A stretch of 64,000 nucleotides of DNA, taken from assembly GCA_039619475.1 (NCBI GenBank), contig CM077116.1, forward strand, positions 277,403,258 through 277,467,257, given 5' to 3'. A model generated the notes under the pieces. That model worked only from the letters and a program-made list of their open reading frames with translations, did not search any database and was not told the origin of the DNA. Made by a program: the position numbers and the translations under genes. Source of the stretch: Icerya purchasi (lineage: Eukaryota; Arthropoda; Insecta; Hemiptera; Monophlebidae). Positions 11,395-23,526 of this stretch are shown piece after piece (the first letter of the stretch is position 1; each line of letters opens with the position of its first letter).

Positions 11395-11835
11395 CAAGTC
11401 CATTTATAGTCGAAATATTTTTCTGCCTGATATAATAGTCTTCTCTTCGGTAGCATCACAATTCAAAACCTTGTAATCGATTCAGGGTATTTTTCTTCAA
11501 AGTCCACGTCTCACAACCGTATACTAAGATGGACCATATATAACACTTAAAAATTCGAACCCTTAATTCCACAAGGGGCTGTCAAGGTTTTCTCATCTTG
11601 TTGAACGCACTTCTCGACTGTTAAATCCGACTTTTGATTTCCACTTCAGATCCTCCTGTAATGTTCAGCTGCACACCTAGGTATTTTTTTTTTTATTTAC
11701 TTTTTTATTGGGCTTGTCAGCTACCTAGAGGTATTTAAACGATTCGACTTTCTCCAGGTTATCTCTATTAATGTGTGTATTCTGGGGCTGGTGTTATTTC
11801 CGATGACCATTATTTTTGTTTTCCTAGGATTTAAT
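11395..11835 (-). mobile_element. LINE reverse-transcriptase C-terminal fragment, degenerate
   Basis: The minus-strand translation contains KTKIMVIGNN near 11820, a YLGVQLNI-like block near 11680, and CYIWSILVYGCETWTLKK near 11510-11545. These follow the order of the region downstream of the RT palm in RTE/Jockey-like LINEs (KTKxMVxG, YLGxxI, LLYGCETWTL). Stops, a frameshift and a T-rich expansion near 11685-11705 break it. It lies opposite in orientation to the 8.5-kb LINE fragment, and the two are separate remnants. Confidence 0.8.
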
Positions 11836-14299
11836 GATATTCCATACTTTTTATCGAACTATAAAAACATTTTCTGCTAGACCGAATACAATTATTTCTA
11901 TTCGTCATAAACTGAAAGTTAAAAAAAAAAAAACAAAACAAAGGACGTTGTTGCAATTTTTAACTATCTGTTTTTATTAACAATAAAGTAAAGTAAAAAA
12001 GTAAAGTGAGTTCCATACCCTTGAGAGGGCGTTGGGATTGTGAAGTTAAGGTTCACAATGTAAACAATACCGGAACGTATTCAAAATTGATTCCTAAATT
12101 ATTTTAAAAAATAAATACGTACAAAGGAATTTGTTATTTTGAATATCTATGAGATTACGATTAACGGCCGCTACATAAATTAGTTTTAGTTCCGACATTT
12201 TCGATGGAAACAACGATTGATAACGATAATAAACAAAGAAGATATGATAAAACAAATGCTAGTACGACAATGTTTTTAATAATAAAAGTACGGAGTAAAA
12301 AATTAAATAAAAAAAACAAAAAAAAAAAAACAAAAAAGCAATAAAATAATAGAAAGAACTATTATTGGAAGAATAAAGAGAATCAGCAAAACAAAGAAAG
12401 CCAGAGTATAAGAACGAAAACGTGATTTTCTCACGATCACGACCGAAAAACGAAAGCGTTATCTTTTTGATAAAAATATAAAAAAGCAAACAAAGTGAAA
12501 AATCCGAGTTTACGTTGAATGATTTATATTTGCAAATAAATGTAAATTTAAATAGCTAGACGCGATCACAAGGTAAAATGGTCCAGGGACAAAGAACAGC
12601 TCAGGTGGTCACAATTAACATTAGCAAAGGTGCATAATGATGCAGTCTATATATAAAAATGTAATACTAATTAAACATCAGAAGAGTTGGCTATTTTACG
12701 ATTAATTACGATTACAAGATTACACGTAATTTGTTTTCAATCGGAATTGAACTTAATTAATTATACTTTGGAGTAGTCGCATTTAACACTGATTATAAAG
12801 CATAATTGCGTAGCAGTAATCGGATTTGCCAAAATAATCGAATAAGTAATCAGTGTGCGGATGAATGCAATAACACCCTTTTTAATATTTAAATCTTTTA
12901 AAATAATACTTCTTTCAAATCTTCCAATATGCCTATAATAGCAACGGGTGGTAGAATCCATTAAATCAACGTATTATTTATTATTTTTCATGCAAATACA
13001 TTTTCGTATACAATAATATATACGCATATAACACCATCGATCATTATTCGGATATTCCCCGGTATTTATAATTAAAAAAAAATTTACGATTAATAAAATA
13101 TTAGCCAATCAATTTCGCTTATAATGAAAATTGTAAATTAATAATTTTACGATTACGGTTAAACCAAAACCGAAATTAGCTGACGAATATTGAAATATTT
13201 GAAGGCGTTACGGATTTTTCGTAAGTTGGTTTTTTTTTGCTCATCCCCAATAAATGACGGACAATTGAATTAGAAACTGTTCTTGGGGACGGACATTTTA
13301 AGATTATCCGCCTAAATCGTAAACAGTTGGGGATTATTATGCAAATAATAAAACATAACAACAATAATAATATTTATCGGTTTACCGGTTAATTAAACTT
13401 TATAAACTTCGCGAGACCTCGCCTATAATAACATTTTCAAAGTTTCAAAGAGACAGTTTGAAAAATAACATCATCTGCCAAAGTGAGTACGATGCTTCGA
13501 AAATTTGCAAAATTATTAAGAAAACGCTACATCAGTTCGAACAGTGGTGGAAAAACGCAGCAAGTTCAAGCTCGGCCTGTGCGGCAACACATGGAGTCTT
13601 CAACAACAGCCTAATCGAGATGACAGCCATTACGGCATTATCGGTTACGCGGTGCAGAGTAGTACTTCAACGAGACACGATGATGTTATATTCGAAAAAT
13701 TTGTTCGGTGAATGATCGGCTCGACCACCACTTCCTCCAAACTTTTATCTGTTGCCCGGGGGTAGAACTTGAAAAATAAGATTTACGTAAACTCTCCCCC
13801 CCACCAATTGCTAAATTAAATTAAAGGAGGGGAATATTAAGATGGTGATCGGCTAAATATAACTTTTCTTAGAGTTCCCCACGGTTAGTGGAATTGTACG
13901 AAGCCTACAGAAACGATGCCTCGCTTAATTTTTTTTTTATTTGTAAAACAGCCCCTTAAGGGAACTGTATCGTTATTACAATGTTAGAACTATTTCTAAA
14001 TAAGTAACATTTATAACTAAAAGTAAATTAACATGTTGCAAAGGAGTATAGTCCACTATAATTATTCTTTGCTATTTATATACACATACATACAATAAAA
14101 CAATAAAAATTTACAACATGACTAGGTCACTCGGTTTAAACCGTTTAAGCCGTCTTGCATCTTCTGTAGTAAGTAAAAGGTCCAATAGTAAAAACCTAAC
14201 AAACTGAAGTGAGGAAAATACGATACCGGCAAGGATGAAAAAATTATAGCTATTTAAAGTTACTATTTTTACATGTTAAATATTGTATATATATGTATA

Positions 14300-15020
14300 T
14301 ACGAGGATCAATAAGTAAGTTACACTCGCACGTAGTTTCTACCTAAATTAACGTACAACCCCCCACTCCAGCTTAAACGAACCCGGTTTTCATTCTCTAT
14401 CCCCTCGTAAAAGAATGAAACCGGTATCACCTTTTGTTTGGTTCATTTACAGAGTGTCTGTTTGAAATGGAAGGTCGTGTGAGTCGGTCGTGCAACATTG
14501 AGAGGCGGTGCAGTGCAGTTTTTGTGGGCAAAAAATGATAATCCCATTGAAATTCATCGACAAATATGTGAAGTGTACGGTAATAGAGAAATGTCGAGAC
14601 CCATGATGTGCCGTATGTTCGAGCAAGGACGAGATTATGTGGAAGCTGAAATGCGCAGCCGTCGACCGTCAACTTCGCACACAGATGCAAACGTTAAGCG
14701 CGTCGAAACTCTTATTCTTGCGGATGATCGTCCATATGTTTGATCATTTAGAAGCAACGCTGGGGAGAGAGCGTTTCGTGAACGACGAAGAAGTCTTAGA
14801 ATTTCGTCACGGATATTGGTTAGCCGAAGTTGGAGGGACGTTTTTTTTAAAGAAAGCATCGCGAAAAATTGGTACCACGTTCCGACAATGTGTTTTAGGT
14901 GAATACGTCGAAAAATAGAGGAAGGACTTTGTAGAGTTCAAAAACATATTTACATTCTTTTTACGATTTTTTTTTTTTTTTTATCGCGAAGTGTAACTTA
15001 TTTATTGATCGTCCTTCGTG
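14300..15020 (+). mobile_element. mariner-family element, internally deleted, TA-flanked
   Basis: Terminal inverted repeats of about 30 bp can be paired. The left end reads acgaggatcaataagtaagt from 14301. The right end, read on the minus strand, gives acgaaggacgatcaataaat and then aagttacacttcgc. Both ends abut TA (14298-14299 and 15021-15022), the mariner target duplication. Between them are only the N-terminal and C-terminal ends of a transposase; the catalytic core is missing. Total length is about 720 bp, versus about 1.3 kb for a full mariner. Confidence 0.88.
14467..14918 (+). pseudogene. mariner transposase remnant, core deleted
   Basis: Positions 14498-14743 encode a mariner N-terminal helix-turn-helix region: RGGAVQFLWAKNDNPIEIHR, QICEVYG, FEQGRDYVEAE and RSRRPSTSH, ending at ILADDRPYV. 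The following frame, 14745-14918, encodes the C-terminal end with GRERFVNDEEVLEFRHGYWL and CVLGEYVEK, the terminal motif of this family. The sequence between (the DDD/DDE catalytic core) is absent, and the two halves are out of frame. It cannot make transposase, but the intact ends mean it could once have been mobilised by a relative. Confidence 0.85.
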
Positions 15021-15341
15021 TATTATTGACAATGCCATCCTTAGGCAGACTCCCATCACTTTGTTTGTCCCAAAATGTTACATATATTGTATACATAAGA
15101 AGACAAGGGGTATCGATAAAATGGATTACTGCCCTAGTTAATTATGTTACTTAATGATGTCATTCGGAGCCAGATTCTCACTAGTTGTTACAAAAATTTG
15201 TCCCAAAATGTGATGTTAAATAAAGATTTACATACTTTTTCTTTGTCGCGCAATCGGAAAGAATGACGTTGCCAATTTTCTTCGTTCTATACGAAGTACA
15301 GAAGTGATAGAGCTGAGGGTGTGAGGTGCGGAGGGCCGAGT

Positions 15342-15350
15342 TACATATAC

Positions 15351-15383
<33 letters not shown>
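15342..15383. repeat. (TA)n microsatellite
   Basis: Run of acatat then alternating at. Confidence 0.9.
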
Positions 15384-16139
15384 AAAGCTTACTTCAATAT
15401 TGCAAAAGTTAATAATAAAGTTTATAACTTACGTTGATTACTTCGAAAACTTTTTTAAATCTTACATTTAGATTTGTAATGGTAAACATCGCCTTCACGG
15501 AGCGCGGGACTTCAAGGTTCCCCTTAAAGAAAAACAGAAAAAAAAGTTATTATCGAAAGGACTTGGGCTTAGCCTTCCGAATAAACTGAATAACGGAATA
15601 CGTAAAAATTATTTACGCATTGTGTCAACATTTTAATAACTGCCGCGTACTTATCCGAATTGAGAAATTTTTACTGAAGTTTGTTGTGGTGTTTTCTATC
15701 ATGGTTGTTTTTTGTGAAGATGAGATCAAAAATTTTAACTTTATTAAAAATAATACATATGCTCGTTTCCGTAGTAGTGCTTTTTATAAGTTGGTCACCG
15801 CGATTCTTAATGACTTTATATCACACCGGAGTAAATAAAATTCACGTCTTTTAATATATCGGAAATGAAACCAATAGTAAAAGTTATATCGATTATTTCC
15901 AAGTACTACTGCTCGTATGCATAAAATTAAATAACTTCTTTCAAAAAGTATAATGCTTTTTTTTTTTTCTAAATTGATTAATCGGAAATATTTTTAAGGG
16001 CGGATTATTTCTACTTATTACCGGATTTTATGACAAAATTTCCGGTATTTTTGATATCCGAAATTCTCGGTTAGATATAAAATACGTCGAAACAAAAAGA
16101 TATACATATATATATAAAAATAATAGTCGCAGCGAATTG

Positions 16140-17640
16140 AAATCAATCGCTACCCCCTGGCACCGATTCGGCAAATATTACGTCGTCAAGTACAATTGTA
16201 AATAAACGAATTTCGTTACTTTCGCACATCTTTTCCAGCTTTTCGTTTTTCGATTACTCACTTCGCAGAGACTTTTGAGACGCGCCACAGAATTTTTGCC
16301 CATTCCCGGAAGACAACATAGCGCGAAAACGGATTTGCAAACAACAGAGCTACAGCCAGATTCGGGGGAAAATCAGCTGTCCGTTGTGGAATTAAAAACA
16401 GACAGAAGTAACTTTGTCATTTCGTACTGATTTGGAGACTGCGAAGCAGCGTAAAATAATACACCACGCTGTTTGGAGAGTGCACAGAATCAGCGGCAAT
16501 AGTTTTTGTAGAGTGACGCGAGAAAAGTGTTAAACTGACGGTGGAAACTTGAACGGTATAAAAATAACTAAACGAGCATCGGAATTAGGCATAGAGTATA
16601 ATAGCGTGAATCACTGATAAAATTGTGAACATTTTTTTCTTTCAACTGGGTCATTAGTTTTCTTCGACGCGGCCGACAATAAAAACTGCTACGCCGTGTG
16701 TAATTACCGATAAAAATAAATAAGAATGCGAACAACGTGTTATTATTAATCTGTCTCTTTCCCCTGCGGAAGCACGTTCGAAACCAGTCGGATGCTCGCC
16801 AAGAAATAAAGCGAATAACGAGGTGAAATACTGAAAGCAAAAGTAATCTGGTCGTATCGAACACATTCTATGCAGTCCATAGCGCACCCATCTAGATGTT
16901 AACTTCCGCAGCAGACAGCGGCGTCATTGTGACTAGCGCTCTGAATTACCTACAGCTCTTCAACTAACATGCAGATCGCGTTACGTAATCCGTGTCTGAC
17001 GGTGCATAAGGAAACATCACCGAGGCAACAAGTTTTACTCGCTTAAGGTCATATATAATAAAGTGGGTACCGACGCATTTAAGGTCACATTCTGTTCCCG
17101 GTTGGTAAATTCAGCGCGCGCCATTCTGGGAGCTTCCTGTTTCGCGGTCGCACTGATATTTCTGAGAGTGAATTAATTAATAAACCGCTCGGTAATCGGA
17201 AGAAGATTTTACCAGCTCGTGACGACTCCTACGAACTGTATGACGATCACACAGTGTTAGCCGCTATCAATTTTCAGCGCAATTGTCACGATGTATTAAG
17301 GAATTTCTCTTGCAGCATTTTCAACCGAACTTAGTGTCATCTCAGTCACGTTTATGGTGAAACTTGGAACTTTGGCGCGACACTCTGCGATAGAGTGGTT
17401 ATAGGCGCCCTCGTCGAATAACGAACAAGAGAATGCAGTCAAGAATCGAAAAACGACCATGCTCCGTATTCGATGACTTTTTCTATTTCGGAGTATTTGA
17501 AATTACGGCTAAAACTTTGCAGTACGGGCGGACTAGAAAGAAAAAACGCCGCGTTGGACACATCTCGGTAGATCATAAAGCGAATGCCGAAGATTTTATG
17601 CACTACCGTGTAAATAAATAATTTAAGGGAAAAAATGGAA
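16140..17640. other. Less AT-rich, non-repetitive intronic patch; function unknown
   Basis: About 1.5 kb inside intron 2 with more G and C, more CpG and higher complexity than its neighbours. It has no ORF resembling a known protein and no transposon motif. It includes two copies of ttaaggtca (17043-17051 and 17079-17087), an extended nuclear-receptor half site, close to a TATATAATAAA stretch. It could be an enhancer, an internal promoter or a non-coding exon, or an old unrecognised repeat. Confidence 0.3.
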
Positions 17641-18257
17641 TACAATGGAAATATTAACATTTCGCACCGGCCTGTGTTGCAAAAGCTACTTACTACGTTT
17701 GAACGATACCCCCCGTTTTTTAAAAAGACGAAACTCCCCTAAAGTGAATATTGTGAAATCAAATCAACCGTAATTATTTCATTCGAAGACGAAAATGCCC
17801 TTTTTTTTATAAACATCCGACGGAGAAAAGTCAAATTTAAAAAGCCATCTAAGAAAAATTAGTTTAAAAAGAGCCTGTAATTGGATTTTAAAATTCAAGC
17901 GGGAACACACCCCGGTAAGACAGATCCACGAAACACGGGGAAAACTAAATTCCGGTTCCTTAATTACAATTTTTTTTTTTTTTTTTTTTTTTTCATTCAA
18001 TTTTTATCGCTCAACTTTAGAGTCACGTAATTCGTTAAATATGAGATCGTTATTGTTTTAATAGAACTTTTTGCGATTTACTGAACTTCACTGGTTTTGC
18101 AACAATTTTTACGACTTCACATCCTTCGTTCAATAGCTCGCGCAGGTAACGAATTTTAACGAAAAACTTCTACATGCTGTCGGATGACCAAAAACCGGGG
18201 GGGGGGGTAAGTTCCGTCTGTGATGCAGATCATATTTTTTTTGAACGTTCTCTTTCA

Positions 18258-19790
18258 TTTTTTTTTTTTTTTTTTTTTGGCCCCGCAAGAAACCATCTGG
18301 CCACCAACAACCTCTACAAATAACCTAGACTAACAGAATAGTGTGTAACAATAAAGTTCGAGCAAACATGGCCACAATGATGCAACATAGCCCACGTATG
18401 TCGAAAAAAAAGATACAGAATTAACACTGATAATTAAACGTCTATAATATACAGTTCAAACACACACGGCCGCCATGATATGACATAGCCCACGAGTATC
18501 AAGAAGGATATGGAATTAACATTGTTAATTAAACTCTCACAATACAACTCGAACACACATGGCCGCAATGATTGACATAGTCCACGAGTGTCAAGAAGAA
18601 AAGAATATAAAATTAACACTGATCACATCACACCCCAAGTGCAACAGGCACTGGGGTGCGACTGGACAGCAGAAGGTCAAAGATATAGCCTTAGAACCGA
18701 GTAATTAACAAGCTGCAAGAACTCTGAAGATGACAGTTATTAGCCACATCAGAACTCCTTGATAGTTAACTGAAGCTGGGCCACAGAATCAAAAACAAAA
18801 AAAACCAAAAAAATTTAAATAAAGATTCTAGTTCTTTTAATAAACGTGAATATTATTATTAACACACGGTTACCGGAAGCGAGTAAGGGAAAAAAACAGT
18901 AAGGAGGAAACGAACCGCATCCAAAGGGAAGACTCTGTCCCTGGCTAGCGCCTCACAATTAAACAGCAGGTGATTAATTTCCTCACGATAATAACCTGTA
19001 CTAAAATGCTCATTGCAGTTGGAGTGTAGAGGGGTTTCAACCCCAAAATTTAGTCGCACCCTGTTATACCCTGTACGAAGTCTGCATGTAGTAGTTACAA
19101 ACTTTCGCACCAAACTATCCGGAACATTAGAAATATTGTAATGCCACGGTTTTAATTCGAAGAGTCGATGGGACCAATTCGTAAGACCTGTCTGTACTAG
19201 GCGCACTCTTGATAGTATTTTCCCATTCGGTTAAGTTATCTCTTTTAAGATTCTCTAAAAGATCCGTTGATGGGATGTAGGGATATATTATCCCGTCCCA
19301 GGCAGCGTCTTTAGCTGCCTGATCCACCATTTCGTTCAAAATGATCCCACAGTGACTAGGGATTCAACAAAATTTTACTGTACCCCCATTGTCCCGAATG
19401 TTAGCGAGTTTTAATTTGATTTCGAATATCAATGGGTGGCTCTGATGCTTAAAGTGACTGCTTCTAAGGGCCAAAAGGCTGCTTAGGGACTGTCTGAGCA
19501 TATTACCGATTTTCCTCTATCGTCTGCAGCGTTTAGAATAAAATCGCAGGCCTTGTCAATGGCGAGCAACTCAGCAGTAAACACAGAAGCCTCAGGCGGA
19601 AGCTTAAACTTAAATATTAAGTTCTCTCCCGTTATGAATGCCGCGCCAGTCGCCTTACAACTAATAGATTTTGGTTTCCGCTGGCAAAGGTGTTGGTTTT
19701 TTGCTGTGCGACATTTTAATAACGTGATTAGTCTTCTTGTGATGTGCATGCGCACTTCGTACATTATGGCAAAATTCGCTCAATTTCAAT
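18258..19790 (-). mobile_element. 5'-truncated non-LTR retrotransposon with RNase H domain
   Basis: In minus-strand order: an RNase H remnant at 19483-19764 (GAAFITGENLIFKFKLPPEA, FTAELLAIDKA, VICSDSP); a block at 19127-19339 with DQAAKDAAWDGII and TDLLENLKRDNLTEWE; and the C-terminal region at 18859-19206 with CRLRTGYNRVRLNFGV and EEINHLLFNCEAL. A 3' UTR holds tandem repeats and a hairpin, and a poly-A tail is seen as poly-T at about 18258-18277. Frames are broken. RNase H after RT is typical of the I/LOA and some R1/Jockey-related LINEs; I cannot choose the clade. The RT and endonuclease are missing, consistent with 5' truncation on insertion. Confidence 0.82.
18335..18625. repeat. Three tandem repeats of 93-98 bp
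   Basis: Three diverged units share cgaacacacatggccgc-like and catagcccacgagt-like blocks and end in aattaacactgat. The ggcc anchors are at 18370, 18468 and 18561, giving spacings of 98 and 93. They lie between the LINE coding remnant and its poly-A tail, so they are probably the LINE 3' UTR. A stem-loop with stems 18631-18642 and 18648-18658 (cacccca-type) follows on the coding side. Confidence 0.8.
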
Positions 19791-21336
19791 TATTCTCCGA
19801 TTCGACGACTATTTCTGGAAAGGCTTACACACGCGCGTAATATCAACGGACGTAAGCAACATACAAGCGGTCCGAGCAAAAAAATTTAATGTATTTTAAT
19901 TCCTTATATTTTTGCCTTCTTTACATGGACGCGAAATATTTATGCGGTTTAAAATGGATGTTAGCTTCATGATGTTGACGGTTAAAAATACGGAATAATG
20001 AAAGAAATAATTCAGAATTCGGGGTAAAAATACTGGAAACAGCAATAATTAAAAGAGAAAATAAATTTTGATTGGTGACGCAAAAAGGTTTTATTCATGA
20101 TTTTTTTGGAGTTAAGAAAGACGCCCTTCCCTCAAACTCAAAAACCAGAAGAGTGCTTCTACAATTTAAAAAAATAGTATTTATTTACGCCTAATTTTTT
20201 AGTTTAATGTAGTTTCAAAAAAAACAAAAAAAAAAAAAAACATACAAACTTACCGTTACTTATTCGAATTTTTAAAAATAGAGAAAAATCGAACCTAAAA
20301 AATCAATCATGGAAAAACAGTCGCACAAAATTGTAACGTTAACTTTTATCATTAACGTAATAACAATTTTGTTTTATCTCCGATATCGTGAATGTTTTCA
20401 AGTGTATCGATAGTTTAAAAAAAAAAAAAAGAAAAAATAACGTTATATTCCGTAACGGTATCTGAAAATTGGTATCACGCAATGAACTAAGCAATAATTA
20501 CACATCGATAATTGCAAAAATTTTTAACGTCATTGCGTTCAACGTGTGCCGAAGAAGCACGACACACGCGAACGAATAAAATTTCAAAACAAATTTCAAA
20601 CCCGATCAATACAAATTTTACGAGAGAAATATCGTGTTATTACATCATGTTGTTATTCATTTCAGACTACCTCTTTAATTATGTACACTTGATTGTGTGA
20701 TTTAAGAATACATTAGCGTACATGTCAAGTACAAAAACTAATTTTAATTATTCAGTTTGAAAACAATAACAAAAATTAACCGTCAAATCTTTTATCATTT
20801 AAAGCAGCTAAAAAAAAAAAGAAGCGCACTGGAATATTTAGTCAACGTATTTGAGTTATCATAGTCCCGCTAAAATTATCTCGTTTCCTTTTTCTTCAAG
20901 AAAAAAAAAAAAAAAAGAGACAAATCAAAAATTTGATTTAGTTCGTGAGAAACAAACACAGCCTAAACAAACCTCTACTAGAGGATCTTAAGAATACCAC
21001 AATTTGCTTATTTCTGTCAAAAATTAACGGAGGCAACACTCTAGTTAGATTCGATAAAATTCCCCTTGGCTTGTTACTGGACTGCAGAGCCTGACTTGAA
21101 TTTCACATATTATCCCACCAACTTCCCTAAAAAATTGCTTTCTGTACTCGATACGAAACAAATTACTAATATACTAAATCGTTCTTTTACCGAAATGATG
21201 TACGAAATAGAGCTGTAGGGGGCTCTACCGCAAAATTTAACTGCAGCCGATACAGAAATTCGGGTCGAAAGTACTTAGAATTACCTGTAACGCGCAGTAT
21301 ATAATGTTATCGATGGATCTGTTCATCACGATTTAA

Positions 21337-21543
21337 ATGTATGCGCAATCGAACAAGTTTATCGTCAAAGATTCAGACTATTATCAGGAAGATCATGAAA
21401 ATCCAGTGGTTCGAAGAATGCATAATGTACCATACCGCGAGGTAAGCCATACAGAGATGGCTGAGATGCAAGATGTTCTCATCAACAGCTTCGCACAGTA
21501 TAAGGCTGTTCGATGGAGCAGCGACTCAAGTACAAATTCTTAA
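21337..21543 (+). other. Unassigned 68-codon ORF, possible coding remnant
   Basis: Polar ORF beginning MYAQSNKFIVKDSDYYQEDH and containing HTEMAEMQDVLINSF. The amino-acid composition is more protein-like than most open frames here, but I recognise no family. Neighbouring sequence 21.0-21.55 kb is also less AT-rich. It may be a fragment of a transposon protein or chance. Confidence 0.2.
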
Positions 21544-21624
21544 TTTAATATACTCAAATAATCTCACGTTCCAATTGTCACACAGGTGCGCATTCCAAAA
21601 AAAAAAAAAAAAAAAAGAAAAAAA

Positions 21625-22290
21625 AGTTCAGTCAAACATGATGATTCATGCGCTGAGGATTTCCCGTATGTGTTAAGTTTGAAGATAACTATAATCTCCA
21701 TTTACGTAATATACCGAATTCAAAATAAATCCAATTTGTAATTTGTAATATCGTACTTTTCGCGTCACAAAAAGGAAGAAACACAAAATTTTTCGAGCTT
21801 TTTTGTTCGAAAGTCCCATTAAGGAAATAAAATAGTGATCTTTCCGTCGATATATCATACGACCGGAAAGAAAATTATTTTTTTCAAAAATTTCGAGCTC
21901 CTCAATGGCCTAAATATAAAGTTGGAAGCTGAGCTATAGTTTCCCTATAAAACGGTCTTTTATGCATATGTTTGAGATATGTTTTGGTTTTCTCAACTTT
22001 TTTATTACTTACGTGATTAACCCCCCTCTTTTTTTTTTTTGTTTTTTCCCTAATGAGGGCGGGGGTGGAGGGTAAATCATTTTTAATCGTACTTTTTTGA
22101 TTTTATGAAAGAGCTTCTACGTTTTGTTTTATATTTTACATTTCACTTTTAAAACAGTTATTTGGTAGTTGTGAATTTTTTAAGGGTGATTTTCGAGGTT
22201 GTTTTAAATTTCATATTATTATTGTTGGCGATTCTTTCTTTTTACCGCCCGGGGGGTAATCTGTTAGTTTGAAGTTCTAGATTGTCACAG
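21625..22290 (+). repeat. Unnamed dispersed repeat, copy A
   Basis: The start (catgatgattcatgcgctga) is shared with 30899 onward. The later part (ttttatgaaagagcttct, then tttgttttatatttt, tttaagggtgattttcg, and taccgcccggggggtaatc) is shared with 33635-33845. All three copies are in the same orientation and diverged. It has no recognisable coding capacity or terminal repeats, and is probably a transposon family not known to me. Confidence 0.6.
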
Positions 22291-22896
22291 ATAGAAGTTT
22301 AGACAAGCAGTGATGTTTCTCGTCCAAGCAGTGTAAGTTCGAATTTCACTGTCGCACATTCAAAACTTAAAGTTTTCACTCACATCACTGTTAATATCAC
22401 TTTCCGGCAAGTCCTTTAAAAAAATCAATAAAAGTTTAGACATTACATTCTATTAAGGCGGAGTTTGCAAAAGGTCCGTAAGAGTTCACACTCTTTACAA
22501 TAATAAAACTGCTCTATTTCAAGTACGATGACAATTGAAGAACATAATAATTCGCTTTTTAATTTTAACAAATTTTTTTGCGATGCCCTTTAATTTGTTA
22601 AATCGACATATGTATTTCCGAAACGAAATTTCTTTTAAGTTATCAAACGAACAACATATTTAAACAAGAAATTGCATTTAGGAAATCGGAAAAATTATTA
22701 TGTACCATATAAATATATAATAATTTGACATTAAGTTTTAATAGAAAATATACAGTTTGGTATTTGTTTGTTTTGTAGCCAGTAGTAATTTATCATCTTT
22801 AATGTATTTCGCGAAGACCAGTCCTGGGTTTCAGAAAATGTTGTAACGAAATTAGCGAGGTCCATGTTTAAAAACTTGGTTTTATTAACTAGGAAG

Positions 22897-23198
22897 CAAG
22901 GCCGTGTCCACGGGGTGGGTTTTGGGGGTTAAACCCCCCATGAGAACTGAAATAGCTTAGGTACTTCATTAATATTTTATTTGCAAAATTTTTTGTTACC
23001 AGTATAATCAATAACATATGTAATTTTTATTAATGTTAATACAATAATTCGTTTATTTAAATTATTTATATATAAATCAAAATTATGGAAATTATTAATA
23101 GCATGAATATTAGTGAAAAATGTATTTTTATTTATAAAATAAATATGTGAAGAAAATTTTCACCCCCCCCCCTTTCAGAAATTCTGGGCACGGGCCTG
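22897..23198 (+). mobile_element. hAT-type MITE, copy 1
   Basis: A 302-bp element with inverted ends caaggccgtgtcca (left) and caggcccgtgccca (right end, read on the minus strand). It is flanked by an 8-bp duplication with one mismatch (ctaggaag at 22889-22896, ctagggag at 23199-23206). It is homologous, in reverse orientation, to the element at 62451-62890: both share the ccccca/gggggt hairpin near one end and an AT-rich body. An 8-bp target duplication points to the hAT superfamily. No coding capacity. Confidence 0.8.
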
Positions 23199-23464
23199 CT
23201 AGGGAGATTAATGAATGCACTCTCAGTGTTAACGAACCGAATGCGAAATTAAATTTGATTTCTTTCAGTTTCAAAAACACAAGTACGTTAACGTGTAACA
23301 CACAATTTTTAAGAGATAAATAGTGGTTTTAATACATCGAAAATAAATTGCAAATGATTAAACGTTAAAAATAAAAAGAAACATTCGTATTTTTGGTTTT
23401 GATTCAGTCAAACAAAATAAAATATTCTCGCGAGTCGCTACGTTTCATGTTATCTGAATACATG

Positions 23465-23466
<2 letters not shown>

Positions 23467-23524
<58 letters not shown>
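23467..23524. repeat. (TA)n microsatellite, about 28 units
   Basis: Uninterrupted alternating ta run, the longest in the window. Confidence 0.95.

Positions 23525-23526
<2 letters not shown>

Noticed and set aside
13458..13715. 85-codon plus-strand open frame in intron 2
   Set aside because: No motif or homologue recognised, no supporting splice sites, and composition typical of chance frames.
17779..18000. Minus-strand open frame beginning with a poly-Lys run
   Set aside because: The Lys run is a poly-T homopolymer read on the other strand, and the rest has no family resemblance.
18335..18625. Regular repeats that could suggest a CRISPR-like array
   Set aside because: The genome is eukaryotic; units are diverged head-to-tail copies without short identical repeats and unique spacers, and sit in a LINE 3' UTR.
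19553..19840. 95-codon plus-strand open frame
   Set aside because: It is the antisense of the LINE RNase H remnant on the minus strand, which has clear family motifs.
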